From the NCBI RefSeq assembly GCF_021184025.1, contig NZ_CP036537.1, forward strand, positions 4,030,001-4,094,000: a stretch of DNA of 64,000 bases. The letters run 5' to 3'. Below, piece by piece: positions 62,515-64,000 of this stretch. Each line of letters opens with the position of its first letter. Position 1 is the stretch's first letter. This DNA comes from Rhodopseudomonas boonkerdii (GTDB lineage Bacteria > Pseudomonadota > Alphaproteobacteria > Rhizobiales > Xanthobacteraceae). The position numbers and the translations under genes are program-made. The notes below the pieces were generated by a model that saw nothing but the letters and a program-made list of their open reading frames with translations, was not told the origin of the DNA and ran no database searches.

Positions 62515-64000
62515 GTGGCGGGGCGGCAGCGGATCGACAGGGTTCGACGCCAGTACAATCAATGGGTCGCCAACCAGACCCTTGAGGACTATGCCCTCCG
62601 CTTCACCGCGAAGAGCGCGCGGCGCTGGTCCGCCGCCCGCGTCGCCAACACCGCGCTCGGCGCCATCTCGTTTCTGGCGCTGGAAGCCATCGGCGGCACC
62701 ATCACCATCAATTACGGCGTCACCAACGCGACGGCCGCGATCCTCGTGGTCAGCGTCATCATCTTCTGCTGTGGCTTGCCGATCGCCTACCACGCCGCGC
62801 GCAGCGGCATCGATATCGATCTCCTCACCCGCGGCGCCGGCTTCGGCTATATCGGCTCGACCATCACGTCGCTGATCTACGCCTCGTTCACCTTCATCTT
62901 CTTCGCCATCGAGGCGGTCATCCTCGCCGCGGCGCTGGAGATGTGTTTCGATATTCCACGCCCGATCGGCTATCTCATATCGGCCGTGGTCATCATTCCG
63001 CTGGTGACCCACGGCATCACGCTGATCAGCCGTTTCCAGCTTTGGACGCAGCCGGTCTGGCTGATCCTCAATCTGCTGCCGTTCATCGCCATCGCCTGGG
63101 CGAGCCGGCAGTCCTTCACCGAATGGACCGCCTATCCCGGCCTGCACGGCGATCCAAAAGGCGGGCTCGACCTTCTGTTGTTCGGCACCGCGGCTGCAGT
63201 GATCTTCTCGCTGGTCGCGCAGATCGGCGAGCAGGTCGATTTTCTTCGCTTCCTGCCGCGCGATCGCCGACAGTCGAAAGTGAACTGGTGGATCGCCCTG
63301 CTCTGCGCCGGTCCGGGCTGGATCGTCGTTGGCGCCATCAAGCTGCTGGCCGGCTCGTTCCTCGCTTATTTCGCGCTGACGCACGGCGCCACGCCGGAAC
63401 AGGCTGCCGAACCGGCGCATATGTATCTCGAAGCGTTCCGCTACGTGTTGTCGAATCCCGATCTTGCGTTGGCGCTCACCGGGACTTTCGTCGTCCTGTC
63501 CCAGCTCAAGATCAACGTGACCAATGCCTATGCGGGCTCCATCGCCTGGTCGAACTTCTTCTCGCGCCTCACCCACAGCCATCCCGGCCGCGTCGTGTGG
63601 CTGGTGTTCAACGTGCTGGTGGCCCTGCTGCTGATGGAGATCGGCGTCTACAAGGCGCTGGAGCAGACGCTGGCGCTCTATTCCAACGTCGCCATCGCCT
63701 GGGTCGGCGCGCTGGTCGCCGATCTCATCATCAACAGGCCACTCGGCCTGCGCCCGCAGCAAATGGAGTTCAAGCGGGCGCATCTCTATGACATCAATCC
63801 GGTCGGCGTCGGCGCCATGCTGACCGCCACCGTGATGTCGGTCAGCGCCTTTTATGGGCTGTTCGGCCCGACAGCCAAGGCGCTGTCGCCATTCGTGGCC
63901 CTGATCACCGCGTTGGTCACCGCTCCCGTCATCGCCTTTGCCACAGGCGGCAAATACTACATTGCCCGCAAGCCGAAGCGCGCCTGGCAAAACGTGCCGA
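62515..64000 (+). CDS. NCS1-permease-like membrane protein (partial, possible sensor)
   Basis: At least 495 codons, no stop before the window end. The GTG at 62515 follows AGGAG and a TGA closes the frame at 62509. WVANQTLEDYALRFTAKSAR, then LEAIGGTITINYG and GAGFGYIGSTITSLIYASFTF, are those of the NCS1 (cytosine/purine permease) fold, 12 or so helices. In related bacteria I recall proteins of this type continuing into a histidine kinase, which cannot be checked here. Divergent from urtA; could import or sense an N-containing compound. Confidence 0.75.
   Translation, partial: MAGRQRIDRVRRQYNQWVANQTLEDYALRFTAKSARRWSAARVANTALGAISFLALEAIGGTITINYGVTNATAAILVVSVIIFCCGLPIAYHAARSGIDIDLLTRGAGFGYIGSTITSLIYASFTFIFFAIEAVILAAALEMCFDIPRPIGYLISAVVIIPLVTHGITLISRFQLWTQPVWLILNLLPFIAIAWASRQSFTEWTAYPGLHGDPKGGLDLLLFGTAAAVIFSLVAQIGEQVDFLRFLPRDRRQSKVNWWIALLCAGPGWIVVGAIKLLAGSFLAYFALTHGATPEQAAEPAHMYLEAFRYVLSNPDLALALTGTFVVLSQLKINVTNAYAGSIAWSNFFSRLTHSHPGRVVWLVFNVLVALLLMEIGVYKALEQTLALYSNVAIAWVGALVADLIINRPLGLRPQQMEFKRAHLYDINPVGVGAMLTATVMSVSAFYGLFGPTAKALSPFVALITALVTAPVIAFATGGKYYIARKPKRAWQNVP

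Noticed and set aside
62389..63990. A 533-codon minus-strand open frame
   Set aside because: It is antisense to the NCS1-like gene, with an Asp/Arg/Gln-rich, domain-free protein typical of shadow frames in GC-rich DNA.

Overview
The window is about 64 kb of GC-rich chromosome from an alphaproteobacterium of the order Hyphomicrobiales, most likely the Bradyrhizobium/Rhodopseudomonas/Tardiphaga group (family Nitrobacteraceae). The markers are FliX, FlbT and FlaF flagellar regulators, a rhizobial-type PmtA, a growth-pole-ring (GPR/RgsE-like) protein, CtrA-like TTAA-N7-TTAA boxes, and the intergenic GTAGGGCGGAT-type palindromes common in that group. I cannot name a species. No rRNA, tRNA, CRISPR array, prophage, insertion sequence or antibiotic-resistance island was seen; this looks like core chromosome.

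Layout. (1) 1-14 kb is a flagellar block: fliX (partial), flgI, flgJ-like, flgN-like and flaG-like on the left; then on the minus strand flgE-flgK-flgL, two tandem flagellins, flbT, flaF and a small unknown gene. Sigma-54-type promoters are visible before flgE (perfect core) and, weaker, back to back between fliX and flgI. Both flagellin leaders carry the same small hairpin about 31 nt before the start codon, next to the gene for FlbT, which in Caulobacter acts on flagellin leaders. (2) 14-27 kb is a mixed region: secreted MsrB, an FAD oxidoreductase, a SixA-like phosphatase, a universal stress protein, membrane proteins of unknown role, a DUF892 ferritin-like protein, a YbhN-type membrane protein, a secreted SGNH hydrolase, and a divergent MFS exporter/LysR pair. 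(3) 26-33 kb: a thioesterase, a [2Fe-2S] ferredoxin, a single-domain Hpt protein, and a 1793-residue repeat protein resembling the polar-growth ring protein of Agrobacterium and Sinorhizobium, with a cluster of CtrA-like boxes upstream.

(4) 33-41 kb: an aldose-epimerase-like protein, an mlaE-mlaF-mlaD lipid-transport operon, a dipeptide epimerase, an HcaT-like MFS protein and an unknown 388-residue protein. (5) 41-45 kb: a PLP dehydratase, then pmtA-plcP-agt, which reads as a membrane-lipid remodelling cassette (make phosphatidylcholine, split it, glycosylate the diacylglycerol) with a candidate Pho box exactly between pmtA and plcP. (6) 45-55 kb: thiD, an orphan Bug-type binding protein, a stand-alone Lrp ligand-binding domain, an AceE-like 2-oxoacid dehydrogenase E1 with its divergent Lrp/AsnC regulator, an MHYT-PAS-GGDEF-EAL protein, an EamA exporter and an aldo-keto reductase. 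(7) 55-64 kb: a urea/short-chain-amide uptake operon (urtABCDE) running into formamidase (fmdA) and fmdB, with an NCS1-permease-like protein transcribed divergently and cut by the window end.

Repeats are plentiful between genes: four GTAGGGCGGAT-type palindromes, several other intergenic families, and two copies, in opposite orientation, of a larger element with terminal inverted repeats.
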